Positions 9,069-18,484 of a stretch of DNA of 64,000 nucleotides are shown piece by piece. The notes under the pieces are model-generated. The model searched no databases. It was not told where the DNA came from and was given only the letters and a program-made list of their open reading frames with translations. Positions within the stretch are counted from its first letter, which is position 1. Every line of letters begins with the position of its first letter. This stretch comes from Cupriavidus metallidurans CH34. GTDB taxonomy: Bacteria; Pseudomonadota; Gammaproteobacteria; Burkholderiales; Burkholderiaceae. The DNA lies in assembly GCF_000196015.1 (NCBI RefSeq), contig NC_007973.1, positions 62,001-126,000 on the forward strand, given 5' to 3'. The position numbers were made by a program, and so were the translations under genes.

Positions 9069-10084
9069 TCGAGATCATTCGGCCTGGCGCGCAGGCATCG
9101 GTGCAGGACCTCGGCCGTGTGGGCTTCCGCCGCTTCGGCGTGGGCCGCTCGGGCGCGGCTGACGACCTGGCGCTGCGCGTCGGCAATCGCCTGCTCGGCA
9201 ACGATCCCGGCGCGGCGGCGATCGAGTTCACACTGGGCCGCGCCGCCGTGCGTTTTGAGGCCGACATGCGCGTGGCGCTGACGGGCGCCGAATGCAGCGC
9301 GAATCTTGACGGTGTCCCGGTCTGGTCGTGGCACGCGTTCGACGTGCGCCGTGGCGAGACGCTCACGCTGCCGTCGCCGCGCGGCGGCACGCGCACCTAT
9401 CTCTGCGTGGCCGGTGGCATCGACGTGCCCCTGGTCATGAATTCGCGTAGCACCGATCTCAAGTCCGGTTTTGGCGGATTCGAAGGCCGCGTGCTGCGTG
9501 AAGGCGATCGCCTGCCCGTGGGCCGGCCCGGCATCGAGCAGGGGCAGGACTGGGTGGGCGTGGCCGCGCCGGGTTGGGCGCTGCCCGGGCAAGACGGTGG
9601 CAATGCCATCGCAATCCGCCTGCTGCCCGGCCCCGAATACGCCGACTTCGAGCCGGCGTCGCAAGCCGCGCTATGGCAGTCCGAATGGACCATCACGCCG
9701 CAGAGCAACCGCATGGGCCTGCGTCTGCAAGGTCCCGCATTGGCACGCCGAGCCGAGCGCTCGGCCGATCTGTTGTCGCACGGCGTGGTGCCGGGCGTGA
9801 TGCAGGTGCCGCCGTCAGGCCAGCCTATCGCCCTGATGAGCGATGCGCAGACCACGGGCGGCTATCCGAAGATCGGCACCGTGATTGGCGCGGACCTGTG
9901 GCGACTGGCGCAGGTGCCGCTGGGCGCGACCGTGCGCTTCCGCCAGGTCACGCTCGAGGAAGCCGCCGCCGCGCAGGCCGAGGTGGACCGCTACCTGCGC
10001 CAGATCGACCAGGCACTGGCATGGCAGCGCGACGGCATGCAGATCGCCGCGCGGCGCCGCGCAACCACGCGCTTTGTCGCCTGA
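9065..10084 (+). CDS. pxpC: 5-oxoprolinase subunit PxpC
   Basis: PxpC is the KipA / allophanate hydrolase subunit 2 type component of 5-oxoprolinase. The 339-residue protein starts with GTG inside the end of pxpB. Family features include the N-terminal [20 protein letters not shown] and [18 protein letters not shown], and the C-terminal stretch from GLRLQGP to [12 protein letters not shown]. Together with PxpB it forms the presumed ATP-using core. pxpA follows 76 bases downstream. Confidence 0.9.
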   Translation: MIEIIRPGAQASVQDLGRVGFRRFGVGRSGAADDLALRVGNRLLGNDPGAAAIEFTLGRAAVRFEADMRVALTGAECSANLDGVPVWSWHAFDVRRGETLTLPSPRGGTRTYLCVAGGIDVPLVMNSRSTDLKSGFGGFEGRVLREGDRLPVGRPGIEQGQDWVGVAAPGWALPGQDGGNAIAIRLLPGPEYADFEPASQAALWQSEWTITPQSNRMGLRLQGPALARRAERSADLLSHGVVPGVMQVPPSGQPIALMSDAQTTGGYPKIGTVIGADLWRLAQVPLGATVRFRQVTLEEAAAAQAEVDRYLRQIDQALAWQRDGMQIAARRRATTRFVA

Positions 10085-10160
10085 ACGCCCAGACGATGCA
10101 ACGACGCAACGAAACAACGAATTCCAATCGCCTGCCCCGACATATCCCCGGAGAACGCAC

Positions 10161-10901
10161 ATGCAAATCGACCTGAATGCCGACCTCGGCGAAGGCTGCG
10201 GCAATGACGAAGCCCTGCTGGCGCTGATCAGCTCCGCCAACATCGCCTGCGGCTGGCACGCGGGCGATGCCGCCACGATGCTGCAGACCGTGAAATGGGC
10301 GTTGGCCAACAAGGTGTCGATCGGCGCGCATCCGAGCTTCCCGGATCGCGAGAACTTCGGCCGCACCGAGATGCAGCGCGATCCCGAGGCGGTCTATGCC
10401 GATGTGCTGTACCAGATCGGCGCGCTCGATGCGATGGTGCGCGCGCAGGGCGGCGAACTCGCCCACGTGAAGCCGCACGGCGCGCTCTACAACATGGCCG
10501 TGCGCGACGCAAAGCTGTGCGAGGCGATCGTGCGCGCCGTGCGTGACTACGACTCCGACCTGGTCTTCTTTGGCCTGGCCAACAGCCAGATGATCGACAT
10601 CGCACGCGCGGCGGGCCTGCGCGTGAAAGAAGAAGTCTTCGCCGACCGCGGCTATAACCCCGATGGCACGCTGGTCAAGCGTGGCACGCCGGGCGCGTTG
10701 CACGAGGACGAAGACGTGGCCCTGAACCAGACGCTGTCGATGGTCCGCGACAAGCAGGTGCGCGCGATTGATGGCACCTGGGTACCGATTCGCGCCGAAA
10801 CCGTGTGTCTGCACGGCGACGGTGCTCACGCGCTTGCCTTCGCGCGCCGCATCCGGGAACGGCTCGGCGCGGAAGGCATTGCCATCCGTGCCGGCAACTG
10901 A
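10161..10901 (+). CDS. pxpA: 5-oxoprolinase subunit PxpA (LamB/YcsF family)
   Basis: PxpA completes the 5-oxoprolinase. The 246-residue cytosolic protein has the LamB/YcsF signature: N-terminal [18 protein letters not shown], then [39 protein letters not shown] and, near the end, [13 protein letters not shown]. The frame is open far upstream, but the ATG at 10161 follows a CCGGAGAAC ribosome site and starts exactly where family proteins do. The gene order is B, C, A, followed by membrane proteins and pcp. Confidence 0.92.
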   Translation: MQIDLNADLGEGCGNDEALLALISSANIACGWHAGDAATMLQTVKWALANKVSIGAHPSFPDRENFGRTEMQRDPEAVYADVLYQIGALDAMVRAQGGELAHVKPHGALYNMAVRDAKLCEAIVRAVRDYDSDLVFFGLANSQMIDIARAAGLRVKEEVFADRGYNPDGTLVKRGTPGALHEDEDVALNQTLSMVRDKQVRAIDGTWVPIRAETVCLHGDGAHALAFARRIRERLGAEGIAIRAGN

Positions 10902-10968
10902 CGAGCCATCACGACGGGCTCACTCACGCGCTGGTTTTGCTCCCCCCAAACCTTATCCGGTGCACTCC

Positions 10969-11703
10969 ATGGAAACCGCACTCAATCTTTGGCCCCTGCT
11001 AGGGGTCGGCGTCATCATCCTTGGCTTTGTTCTGCGGTTCAATCCCATGATGGTGGTGGCCGCGGCTGCTATCGTCACCGGATTGGCCGCGTCGATGCCT
11101 GTCATGCAGATCTTCACGGCGATCGGCACGGCATTCGTCAAGGCGCGCAACTTGCCGCTGATCATCCTGCTGCCGCTGGCGGTGATCGGCCTGCTCGAGC
11201 GTCATGGGCTGCGCGAGCATGCCCAGGCGTGGATCTCGCGAATCGCATCGGCTACCGTTGGCCGTCTGCTGATCGTCTACCTGGGTGTACGTGAACTCAC
11301 CGCAGCGGTGGGGCTGACAAGCCTGGGCGGCCATCCGCAGATGGTGCGCCCGCTGCTGGCGCCGATGGCCGAAGGCGCGGCCGAGAACCGATTCGGTCAT
11401 CTGCCCGAACCGGTGCGCCAACGCATCCTGGCGTTCTGTGCCGCTACCGACAACGTTGGCCTGTTCTTCGGTGAGGACATCTTCGTGGCCTTCGGCGCCA
11501 TCGCGCTGATGCACACGTTCCTGCTGTCATCGAACATCGACGTCGAGCCGCTGCACATCGCCGTCTGGGGCATCCCCACCGCCATCTGCGCGTTCCTGAT
11601 CCATGCCGTGCGCCTGAAGCGTCTCGATGGCTGGCTCGAACGCGAACTCGGTGGCAAGCAAGCCGCCGGCACGCCGGCCACTGCCGTAGCGAAAGGGGAG
11701 TAA
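10969..11703 (+). CDS. DUF969 membrane protein, probable 5-oxoproline transporter subunit
   Basis: A 244-residue inner-membrane protein of the DUF969 family with about six hydrophobic segments, from LWPLLGVGVIILGFVLRF to IAVWGIPTAICAFLIHAV. It also carries the conserved YLGVRELTAAVGL and ATDNVGLFFGEDIF stretches. It is paired with the DUF979 gene three bases downstream, between the 5-oxoprolinase genes and pcp. A transport role for pyroglutamate is an inference from this repeated genomic association. The ATG at 10969 starts the first membrane segment; upstream frame overlaps pxpA. Confidence 0.82.
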   Translation: METALNLWPLLGVGVIILGFVLRFNPMMVVAAAAIVTGLAASMPVMQIFTAIGTAFVKARNLPLIILLPLAVIGLLERHGLREHAQAWISRIASATVGRLLIVYLGVRELTAAVGLTSLGGHPQMVRPLLAPMAEGAAENRFGHLPEPVRQRILAFCAATDNVGLFFGEDIFVAFGAIALMHTFLLSSNIDVEPLHIAVWGIPTAICAFLIHAVRLKRLDGWLERELGGKQAAGTPATAVAKGE

Positions 11704-11706
11704 GCC

Positions 11707-12657
11707 ATGATTGTCTCGATCGACTATCTCTACTGGCTGGCCGGCTTCGTCCTGCTGATCACGGCCCTGATGACGTTCACGGACAAGACGCACCCGCGTC
11801 GGCTGTCCACGGGGCTGTTCTGGCTGCTATATGCGGTCATCTTTCTCGTCGGCGACAAGATCCCGCCCGCGATCGTTGGCGTGGGCGCGGTGGTGATGGC
11901 GCTGATCGCCGGATTCGGCGGCGTGGGCCAGGGCAAGCATGGCAGCCTGCCAGAGGAAGAGCGTCGCGCCAGCGCGCGTCGCCTGGGCAACAAGCTGTTC
12001 ATTCCGGCGCTGCTGATCCCGCTGGTCACGGTGCTCGGTACCGTGCTGTTCAAGGATGTGAAGATCGCCGGACTGGCGCTGCTCGATCCGAAGAACGTCA
12101 CGTTCGTGTCGCTCGGTATCGGCTGTATCGTCTCGCTGATCGTGGTTTGCTGGCTCACACGCGACACGGTGACGCAGAGCATGCGCGAATCGCGTCGTCT
12201 GATCGAGTCGCTCGGCTGGGCGCTGGTGCTGCCGCAGATGCTGGCGATGCTGGGTCTGGTGTTTGCCGATGCAGGCGTAGGCAAGGCCGTGGCGCACCTG
12301 ACCACGGCGTACATCAACATGGACTACAAGCTCGTGGCCGTGGCGGTGTACTGCGTGGGCATGGCGCTGTTCACGATCATCATGGGCAACGGCTTTGCCG
12401 CGTTCCCGGTGATGACCGGTGGTGTTGGCGTGCCGATCCTGGTCGGCATGTTCAATGCGAACCCGGCCGTGATGGCGGCGATCGGCATGTTCTCCGGCTA
12501 CTGCGGCACGCTGATGACGCCGATGGCCGCGAACTTCAACATCGTTCCTGCCGCGTTGCTGGAACTGGAAGACAAGAACGCCGTGATTCGCGCGCAGGTG
12601 CCTACCGCGCTGTGCATCCTGGTGGCCAATATCATCCTGCTGTACTTCCTGATGTAA
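11707..12657 (+). CDS. DUF979 membrane protein, probable 5-oxoproline transporter subunit
   Basis: A 316-residue polytopic membrane protein of the DUF979 family with roughly nine to ten hydrophobic stretches, including a conserved C-terminal region around [24 protein letters not shown] sequence and [19 protein letters not shown]. It is the constant partner of DUF969, three bases upstream, and lies 13 bases before pcp. I infer that the two together import 5-oxoproline, because every other gene in the operon acts on that compound. There is no ATPase gene, so a secondary carrier is more likely than an ABC system. Confidence 0.82.
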   Translation: MIVSIDYLYWLAGFVLLITALMTFTDKTHPRRLSTGLFWLLYAVIFLVGDKIPPAIVGVGAVVMALIAGFGGVGQGKHGSLPEEERRASARRLGNKLFIPALLIPLVTVLGTVLFKDVKIAGLALLDPKNVTFVSLGIGCIVSLIVVCWLTRDTVTQSMRESRRLIESLGWALVLPQMLAMLGLVFADAGVGKAVAHLTTAYINMDYKLVAVAVYCVGMALFTIIMGNGFAAFPVMTGGVGVPILVGMFNANPAVMAAIGMFSGYCGTLMTPMAANFNIVPAALLELEDKNAVIRAQVPTALCILVANIILLYFLM

Positions 12658-12670
12658 CCGGAGCCTGGCC

Positions 12671-13339
12671 ATGACCACCCGTACTGTCCTGCTGACCGGC
12701 TTCGAGCCGTTCGAGAATGAACCGGTGAATCCGTCCTGGGAGGCGGTGCGTGCGCTCGATGGCGAGCGCGTGGGCGATGCCTTGATCGTTGCGCGGCAGT
12801 TGCCCTGCGTCTTCGGCAAGGCCATCGAGGCAATGGACGCGCTGGTCGATACGCTACGCCCTGACGTGGTGATCGCCGTCGGGCAGGCCGGTGGCCGCAC
12901 CGAGCTGTCGATCGAGCGCGTGGCGATCAATGTCGACGATGCCCGCATTGCCGACAACGCCGGGGCCCAGCCGATCGACGCGCCGATCGCCAAGGATGGC
13001 CCGGTCGCGTACTTCTCGACCCTGCCGATCAAGGCGATCGTGCGCGACATGCGCGCGGCCGGCGTGCCCGCGATGGTCTCGCAGACCGCCGGTACCTTCG
13101 TCTGCAATCACGTGTTCTATGGGCTGATGCATGTGCTTGCCCATCGCAAGGCGGGCAGCGCCGCCGCGCCCACGCGCGGGGGATTCATCCATATTCCCTA
13201 TCTGCCCGAACAGGCCGCGCGTCATCCGGGGGCGCCGAGCCTCGCACTCGATACGCTGATCGCGGGGTTGCGCGTGGCGGTGGCCACGTCGCTATCGACG
13301 GACGCGGATATTCGCGAGGGCGGCGGACAACTGCACTAG
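12671..13339 (+). CDS. pcp: Pyroglutamyl-peptidase I (pyrrolidone-carboxylate peptidase)
   Basis: Pcp removes an N-terminal pyroglutamate from peptides, producing the substrate of PxpABC. The 222-residue cytosolic cysteine peptidase of family C15 shows the N-terminal [17 protein letters not shown] and the three catalytic positions: Glu in [10 protein letters not shown], Cys in [11 protein letters not shown] and His in GFIHIPYLP. It closes the 5-oxoproline operon, 13 bases after the DUF979 gene, and converges with the VanZ-family gene 11 bases away. Confidence 0.95.
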   Translation: MTTRTVLLTGFEPFENEPVNPSWEAVRALDGERVGDALIVARQLPCVFGKAIEAMDALVDTLRPDVVIAVGQAGGRTELSIERVAINVDDARIADNAGAQPIDAPIAKDGPVAYFSTLPIKAIVRDMRAAGVPAMVSQTAGTFVCNHVFYGLMHVLAHRKAGSAAAPTRGGFIHIPYLPEQAARHPGAPSLALDTLIAGLRVAVATSLSTDADIREGGGQLH

Positions 13340-13350
13340 CAGGAGCGGCC

Positions 13351-14673
13351 TCAGGATTGCGGCCGCTTCGATTCCTGCTGCGCTTCCGTCGCGGCCGCCA
13401 CCGCGCGCTCGGTGGCGCGGCGCCTCGCGCGCCGCACCAGCCGGCGTCGCACGCTGGCCTGCTCGAATCGCCAGATGATGTAGAAGAACGCCAGGAGCGG
13501 CCATAGCCAGCCCAGCCATTGCGCGAGGCTGTTGAAATGGATGAAGCGGCCCATGCGCCAGCCTTGCTCCGAAATCCACGCGTACGGGTTCGACGGCAGC
13601 ACGTTGGTCAGCACGATCAGCGTCGCCAGCGCCAGCGTGGCGAGGATCGCCCGCAGCCAGCGTGGCAGGCGCAACAGCAGCACCAGCACCAGCGAACTCG
13701 TCAGCAGCGCGAAGCGGCCCCCCTCGGACAGCCAGTTGAAGGCGTTGTCGTCCGGGAACTGCAGCTCGGCTACCGCGGCCTTGATGATGAGCGCGGCAGT
13801 CAGCAGGCCCGCCAGGATGCGCAGCATCGGCGCGGTGCGCCGCATGGCGATCGAGGCGAACAGGCCGGTGCCGATCCAGCTCGATGCCGTGACCATGGTC
13901 TCCAGCATCAACTGGCCCTGCATATCGTCAGGGCGCAGGCCGATGTTGTCCTGCCATGCGATCAGCGAAGGGAAATAGGCCTGCACCAGCTCCATCGGCC
14001 ACGAGTCCGGGTCGGTCAGCCATTCCCGCACGATCCCGCCCATGCCGAACAGATGCTCCTGCGGGAAGATCTGCGCGAACGGCCAGAGCAGGATCAGGAT
14101 GATCGCGAAGCTCGCGTACGGCTCGAACCACGCATAGCGCAGTCGCGTCAGGGTGCCGCGGTCCACCAGCGCACTGGTGAACGGCGCCACCACGGCCGCG
14201 CCGAGCAGTGAGCCCAGCGCATTCGTGATCAGGTCAATGTTCGAGGAGATGCGCGTTGGCAGCCAGGTCTGCAGCGCCTCCATCGAGCCGGACAGCAGCG
14301 CGCCGGCCACCAGCGCGATCAGCGTGGCCCGTGCGCCGGACACGCGCGGATGCAGAGACAGCACAACGAGCGCGCCGAACGGGCAGTAGCCGAGCACATT
14401 GGTCAGCAGGTCGAACTCGGTGATGTAGCGCGGCTTCGGCGCGGTCAGGAAGGCAAACGCCGAGACGCCGTTGTTGACCCATCCGGTGAACGGATAGAGG
14501 CTCGCGTACACCACGAGCAGTGTGAAGCAGAGCAGGCCCACGCGCGCCACCGGCGAGTGACGCGGCAGCAGCGCGACTTCGAGCTCGGACTGGCGCGTGT
14601 CCTCCGGTTGGCTCCGCTGCGGTTCCGGAGGCGCGGGGGAGTGGGGAGAGGGCGGGGGCGTTGCCTGTGCCAT
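13351..14673 (-). CDS. VanZ family membrane protein
   Basis: A 440-residue polytopic membrane protein. The N-terminal half matches the VanZ-like family: LLCFTLLVVYASLYPFTGW, then the NVLGYCPFGALVVLSL segment, a GSMEALQTWLPTR motif and DLITNALGSLLGA. The C-terminal half has further membrane segments without a recognised domain, and the ends are charged (Pro/Ser/Gln-rich N-terminus, Arg-rich C-terminus). It lies 51 bases downstream of the lipoprotein of the MCE transporter and may belong to that operon. VanZ proteins are linked to glycopeptide resistance in Gram-positives, but I infer no such role here. Confidence 0.82.
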   Translation of the reverse strand: MAQATPPPSPHSPAPPEPQRSQPEDTRQSELEVALLPRHSPVARVGLLCFTLLVVYASLYPFTGWVNNGVSAFAFLTAPKPRYITEFDLLTNVLGYCPFGALVVLSLHPRVSGARATLIALVAGALLSGSMEALQTWLPTRISSNIDLITNALGSLLGAAVVAPFTSALVDRGTLTRLRYAWFEPYASFAIILILLWPFAQIFPQEHLFGMGGIVREWLTDPDSWPMELVQAYFPSLIAWQDNIGLRPDDMQGQLMLETMVTASSWIGTGLFASIAMRRTAPMLRILAGLLTAALIIKAAVAELQFPDDNAFNWLSEGGRFALLTSSLVLVLLLRLPRWLRAILATLALATLIVLTNVLPSNPYAWISEQGWRMGRFIHFNSLAQWLGWLWPLLAFFYIIWRFEQASVRRRLVRRARRRATERAVAAATEAQQESKRPQS

Positions 14674-14724
14674 GACTACGGTAAGACGGCGAGCAATGTG
14701 ACCGACACGGCTACCACTCTACGC

Positions 14725-15372
14725 TCATCGGCGCTGCGGAGCCGGCGGGGCCGGCGGCGCGCTCGATGCCTGCGCGCCATCGAGCGGGAGCGTCGCGGTC
14801 CAGTCGAGGATCGCGGCGATTACGGCATCGACGCCGGCCGAAAGTGCCTTGACGCCACCCTGGCCGTCCGCGCTTGGCGCCGGCTGTTCGGCGACGAACG
14901 TTTTCTGTCCGATCAAGCCCTTGTGGTAGACCGTCGCGCGGGCTCGAACCACGCCGCGGCTGCTGGTCGGGGAGTCGAAAACCTGTTCGAAGGCGAGCAG
15001 GTCGACCTTGAGCGCCGGGATCGTCGTATCGCCCGACCATGACAGCGGGCCGCGAGCGGCCACCGCGTCGCGGAGGCGATCGTTGAACAGGTGCTGCGGG
15101 GAGTCTACCCAACGCTGCGTCGAGTAAGCCTGCAGCCGCTGCGCCTGCGTGTACTGGAGCCGGTAGTAGATGCCGCTGCCGTCCATCCAGACCGGCCCGT
15201 CGGTCTGCGTGATGCGCAGCTTTGGCAACGGTGCCGGCGGCTGAGATGGCGCCGCTGCCAGCGGGCCGAAGTCATAGGTGGTCGAAGGCGGCTGCGAGGA
15301 CAGCACGCTGCAGCCCGACAGTGCGATCAGCAGGCCCAGCGCGGTGAATCGGAGAGCGGAGGCGATGGTCAT
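14725..15372 (-). CDS. ABC-type transport auxiliary lipoprotein (PqiC-like)
   Basis: A 215-residue lipoprotein whose signal peptide ends in the lipobox LSGC, with acylation expected at that Cys. The body has the arrangement of the PqiC/DUF330 family: TTYDFGPLA near the start, a LPKLRITQ strand, VWMDGSGIYYRL and WVDSPQHLFNDRLRDAV. Such proteins sit on the inner face of the outer membrane and receive lipid from an MCE protein. The frame is open to a TTG at 15399, but the ATG at 15372 gives a clean signal peptide. It is the last specific gene of the transporter operon. Confidence 0.85.
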   Translation of the reverse strand: MTIASALRFTALGLLIALSGCSVLSSQPPSTTYDFGPLAAAPSQPPAPLPKLRITQTDGPVWMDGSGIYYRLQYTQAQRLQAYSTQRWVDSPQHLFNDRLRDAVAARGPLSWSGDTTIPALKVDLLAFEQVFDSPTSSRGVVRARATVYHKGLIGQKTFVAEQPAPSADGQGGVKALSAGVDAVIAAILDWTATLPLDGAQASSAPPAPPAPQRR

Positions 15373-15416
15373 GGTGAATTTCCGTCGAGTTACCGTCAAA
15401 TGTTGGGCGCTGCGGA

Positions 15417-16358
15417 TCAGGGCGCCTGGAAACCCGGCTCGCCCGGGCCAGGCGTGGGCGATGGCCCGCCGAACAGCACGCTACTTGGCTTGTCGTTGAA
15501 CTGACTGGCGGCGCGGTCGATGCTGCGCACCGCCTGGCGTGACTCGCGTGCCAGTCCGTTGATCTGTGGCAGCGTTTCCTGATTCACGATGGTGGTGGTG
15601 GACTGTACTGAATCGGCAGCCACCTGCAGGTCGTTGCCAACGCGGTTGACCGTGCGCATGACCGTGCCGTCGGGGTTGCCGATCTCATCGGTCAGCCGCT
15701 TCGTCGACACCAGCGCTGCGTTCAGGTTGTCCACGGCCTTGGGCAGCTTCTCGGCGGCCGGCTGCAGGGTCGACTTCAGATGCGAGTAGTCGTCCGCGGT
15801 CTTGTGCACGGCCCGGATGGCCGCCATCAACTCGTCGCGGTTGGCGGGCTGGAACATGCTGTCGAGCGATGCCATCAGTGTTTCGGCCTGCGTCAGCAGT
15901 GAATCGCCGCGCTTTTCCAGTTCCTCGAAGAAACCGGGCCGCATCACGATGCGCGCGGGCTCGCGTGCCGACGTCGTCAGCCGCGGCGAGCTGCTCGTGT
16001 CGCCCTCCGTGCGCTCGGAATCGTCGAGCTGCACGTAGGCAATGCCGGTCACGCCCTGGAAGCCTAGCGTGGCATACGTGGTGCGCGTGATTGGCGTGTC
16101 ATGGTTGATGCTGATGCGGACGATGATCTGGCCCGGCACCTGCGGATCGAACTTGATAGATAAGACCTTGCCGACCTCGAGTCCGCGATATTTCACGTCG
16201 GCCTGCGGCCCCAGTCCGTTCACCGTCGATCGCGTGATCAGGTCGTACGGCACGCGCACGGTGTGATCGCTGCTGAACCAGAACAGGGAAACCGATACCA
16301 GGATGGCAAGGCCGATGGTGAACACGCCGGCCAGGAAGGCGTTTGACTTGTTTTCCAT
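15417..16358 (-). CDS. MlaD/MCE family protein of a lipid ABC transporter
   Basis: A 313-residue protein with one N-terminal membrane anchor (NAFLAGVFTIGLAILVSVSL) and one MCE domain at about residues 38-118, recognised by GLGPQADVKYRGLEVGKV and TLGFQGVTGIAYVQLDD. A long helical region follows. MCE proteins form hexameric rings that carry phospholipid across the periplasm. Its ATG shares one base with the TGA of the ATPase gene (TGATG), so the two are coupled. A single MCE domain is the MlaD rather than the PqiB arrangement. Confidence 0.9.
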   Translation of the reverse strand: MENKSNAFLAGVFTIGLAILVSVSLFWFSSDHTVRVPYDLITRSTVNGLGPQADVKYRGLEVGKVLSIKFDPQVPGQIIVRISINHDTPITRTTYATLGFQGVTGIAYVQLDDSERTEGDTSSSPRLTTSAREPARIVMRPGFFEELEKRGDSLLTQAETLMASLDSMFQPANRDELMAAIRAVHKTADDYSHLKSTLQPAAEKLPKAVDNLNAALVSTKRLTDEIGNPDGTVMRTVNRVGNDLQVAADSVQSTTTIVNQETLPQINGLARESRQAVRSIDRAASQFNDKPSSVLFGGPSPTPGPGEPGFQAP

Positions 16359-17197
16359 CAGACTTCTCCAGGATGCGCGTCCGGCGCGCCGGGGCCCTTG
16401 GGGGCCGGCAGCGCCTGCAGCGCGCGCTGGGCGCGTTCGCCCAGGAAATATTCGCGAATGAATGGGTGGTCGACCTTGATCACCTCGGGAATTGGCGCGG
16501 CGGCCAGCACTCGATGGTCGGCCAGCACGGCCACGCGATCGGACAGCGCCACTAGCGTGTCGAGGTCGTGCGTGATCATGACCACGGTCAGGCCGAGTTC
16601 ACGGCGCAGTTCGCGGATCAGGGCCACATAGTCGTCCGAGGCCATCGGGTCGAGGCCAGCGGTTGGCTCGTCCAGAAACACCAGCTCGGGTTCCAGCGCT
16701 AGGGCACGGGCCAGCCCGACGCGCTTGATCATGCCGCCGGACAGGTCGGACGGCATCTTGTCGGCGTCCTTGGCGGAGAGCCCCACCAGTTGCAGCTTGA
16801 GCAGGGATGCCCGGCAGATGAGGTCGTCCGGCAGCGCGCGCATTTCGCGCAGCGGCAGCGCGACATTGTCGATCACCGACAGCGCGGAGAACAGCGCGCC
16901 ACGCTGGAACTGCAGCCCCCAGCGGCTGCGCAGGGCCTGCAACTGGTCAGCGGACAGTTCCGCGGGATTCTCGCCGAAGACCCGGATCGTGCCCGAGGTC
17001 GGACGGTCCAGGCCGACGATCTGGCGCAGCAGCACGGTCTTGCCCGAGCCAGACCCGCCAACGATCGACAGCACCTCGCCGCGATAGACCTCGAGGTTCA
17101 GATCCTTGTGGACCACGTTGTCGCCGAAGCGCTTCTCGAGGTTGCGCACCTCGATGATCGTCTCGCGCGGGGTGCCGCGCTCAATGGTTGGACTCAT
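16358..17197 (-). CDS. MlaF-like ATP-binding protein of the MCE transporter
   Basis: A 279-residue ABC ATPase with all expected motifs: Walker A GGSGSGKT, signature LSGGMIKR, Walker B LVFLDEPTAGLD and the switch His in MITHDLD. The sequence is of the MlaF/MkL type that energises MCE lipid transporters. The start at 17197 overlaps the permease stop by four bases (ATGA). The upstream open frame lies inside the permease gene and is not coding in this frame. Confidence 0.92.
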   Translation of the reverse strand: MSPTIERGTPRETIIEVRNLEKRFGDNVVHKDLNLEVYRGEVLSIVGGSGSGKTVLLRQIVGLDRPTSGTIRVFGENPAELSADQLQALRSRWGLQFQRGALFSALSVIDNVALPLREMRALPDDLICRASLLKLQLVGLSAKDADKMPSDLSGGMIKRVGLARALALEPELVFLDEPTAGLDPMASDDYVALIRELRRELGLTVVMITHDLDTLVALSDRVAVLADHRVLAAAPIPEVIKVDHPFIREYFLGERAQRALQALPAPKGPGAPDAHPGEV

Positions 17198-18324
17198 ATG
17201 CCGATGTCCTTGAACAGGATTGCGAACACGGCGTCGGCGATGATGACCACGGTGATCGACGTCACCACCGATGCGGTCGTGCCCTGGCCCAGGCTCTGCG
17301 TATTGGGTTTGACGCGCAGGCCGAAGTGGCAGGCCGTCAGCGCGATCAGCATGCCGAAGACCACGCCCTTGCACAGGCCGAACCACAGGTTGGCAACCGG
17401 CACTGCATCGGGCAACTGGCGCAGGAAGTACACGTAGCTGATGTCGAGCTGCAGGCGGGCGGCGACCATGCCACCGAATAGCGCCAGCAGGTCGGTCCAG
17501 GCCACGAGCAGTGGCATGGAGATGGCCAGGGCGATCACACGCGGCATGACCAGCCGGAAGCCATGGGAAATCCCCATCACGGACATCGCGTCGAGTTCCT
17601 CGGTCACCCGCATGACGCCGATCTGCGCGGTGATGGCCGAGCCGGAGCGGCCGGCGATCAGGATCGCGGCCAGCACCGGACCGAGCTCGCGGATAACGGC
17701 CATGCCGAGAATATTGACGATGAACGTGCTGGCGCCAAATATCCGCAGCTGATTGGCCGACAGGTAGGACAGCACGATGCCGATCAGGAAGGCGACCAGC
17801 GCCGTGATGCCGAGCGCCTTGTAGCCGACGTTGTAGATATTCGCGGAGATTTCGCGCCAGGGGCCGCGCTGCGGCGCGCGCAGGAAGCGCAACAGGTCGA
17901 ACACCAGTTGCCCGAGCATCGTGACGCCGACGCCGAGTTGGGCCAGAAACGACAGCACGCTCGCGCCGACGATTGTCACCGGGTTGAAGCGTTCGACCAT
18001 GTGCTTCTTCCAGCCCTCGGTGCGCAGGCCGGCGATGCGCGCGAATACGCGCTTCTGGCCGTCATTGAGCGACACGTTGTCAGGCATGTGGCCATTCCAG
18101 GCCTGCCAGATCAGTTGTGCGCCGATATGGTCGAGGCGCGTGATGCCATCGAGGGACCACTCGGCGTGGCGCGGCGCCTCGGACAGTTCGTGCAGTTGCG
18201 CGCGCAGGCCACGTGCTTCATGGCATCCGGCTAGCGCAACGGCCGTCCACTCTCCCTGCAACTGCACGCGGAAGTCGGTGTCCTGGCGCGATATCTCAAT
18301 GACGGGTGTCGGCTGGCGTTCCAA
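17194..18324 (-). CDS. MlaE family permease with fused N-terminal STAS domain
   Basis: A 376-residue permease. Residues 1 to about 110 form a STAS-like domain (DFRVQLQGEWTAVALAG, then WSLDGITRLDHIGAQLIWQAW). The remaining part is the MlaE permease with about five membrane segments and the family motifs AFLIGIVLSYLSANQL, GPVLAAILIAGRSGSAITAQ and EELDAMSVMGI. In the E. coli Mla system the STAS protein MlaB is separate, whereas here it is fused. It is the first gene of the minus-strand operon and diverges from birA; the 160-base gap should hold both promoters. Confidence 0.92.
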   Translation of the reverse strand: MERQPTPVIEISRQDTDFRVQLQGEWTAVALAGCHEARGLRAQLHELSEAPRHAEWSLDGITRLDHIGAQLIWQAWNGHMPDNVSLNDGQKRVFARIAGLRTEGWKKHMVERFNPVTIVGASVLSFLAQLGVGVTMLGQLVFDLLRFLRAPQRGPWREISANIYNVGYKALGITALVAFLIGIVLSYLSANQLRIFGASTFIVNILGMAVIRELGPVLAAILIAGRSGSAITAQIGVMRVTEELDAMSVMGISHGFRLVMPRVIALAISMPLLVAWTDLLALFGGMVAARLQLDISYVYFLRQLPDAVPVANLWFGLCKGVVFGMLIALTACHFGLRVKPNTQSLGQGTTASVVTSITVVIIADAVFAILFKDIGI

Positions 18325-18484
18325 ATGAGGCTGATGTGATGGGCGAGTCTCGATTCTATGCTACTGGCCGCCGGCATGGCGATCAGACACCTTCTGACAC
18401 GGTGGCGGCTACAATCTCGCCAGACCGCGCCGCGCGGGTTTGATTCCCTGAAACTCCCCGAATTCCGAGTTCTTTGCTTTCGAC

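Noticed and set aside
13344..13367. Hairpin AGCGGCC/GGCCGCT at the pcp-VanZ junction
   Set aside because: Only 7 bp, partly inside the VanZ coding end, with no T-run; too weak to call a terminator.
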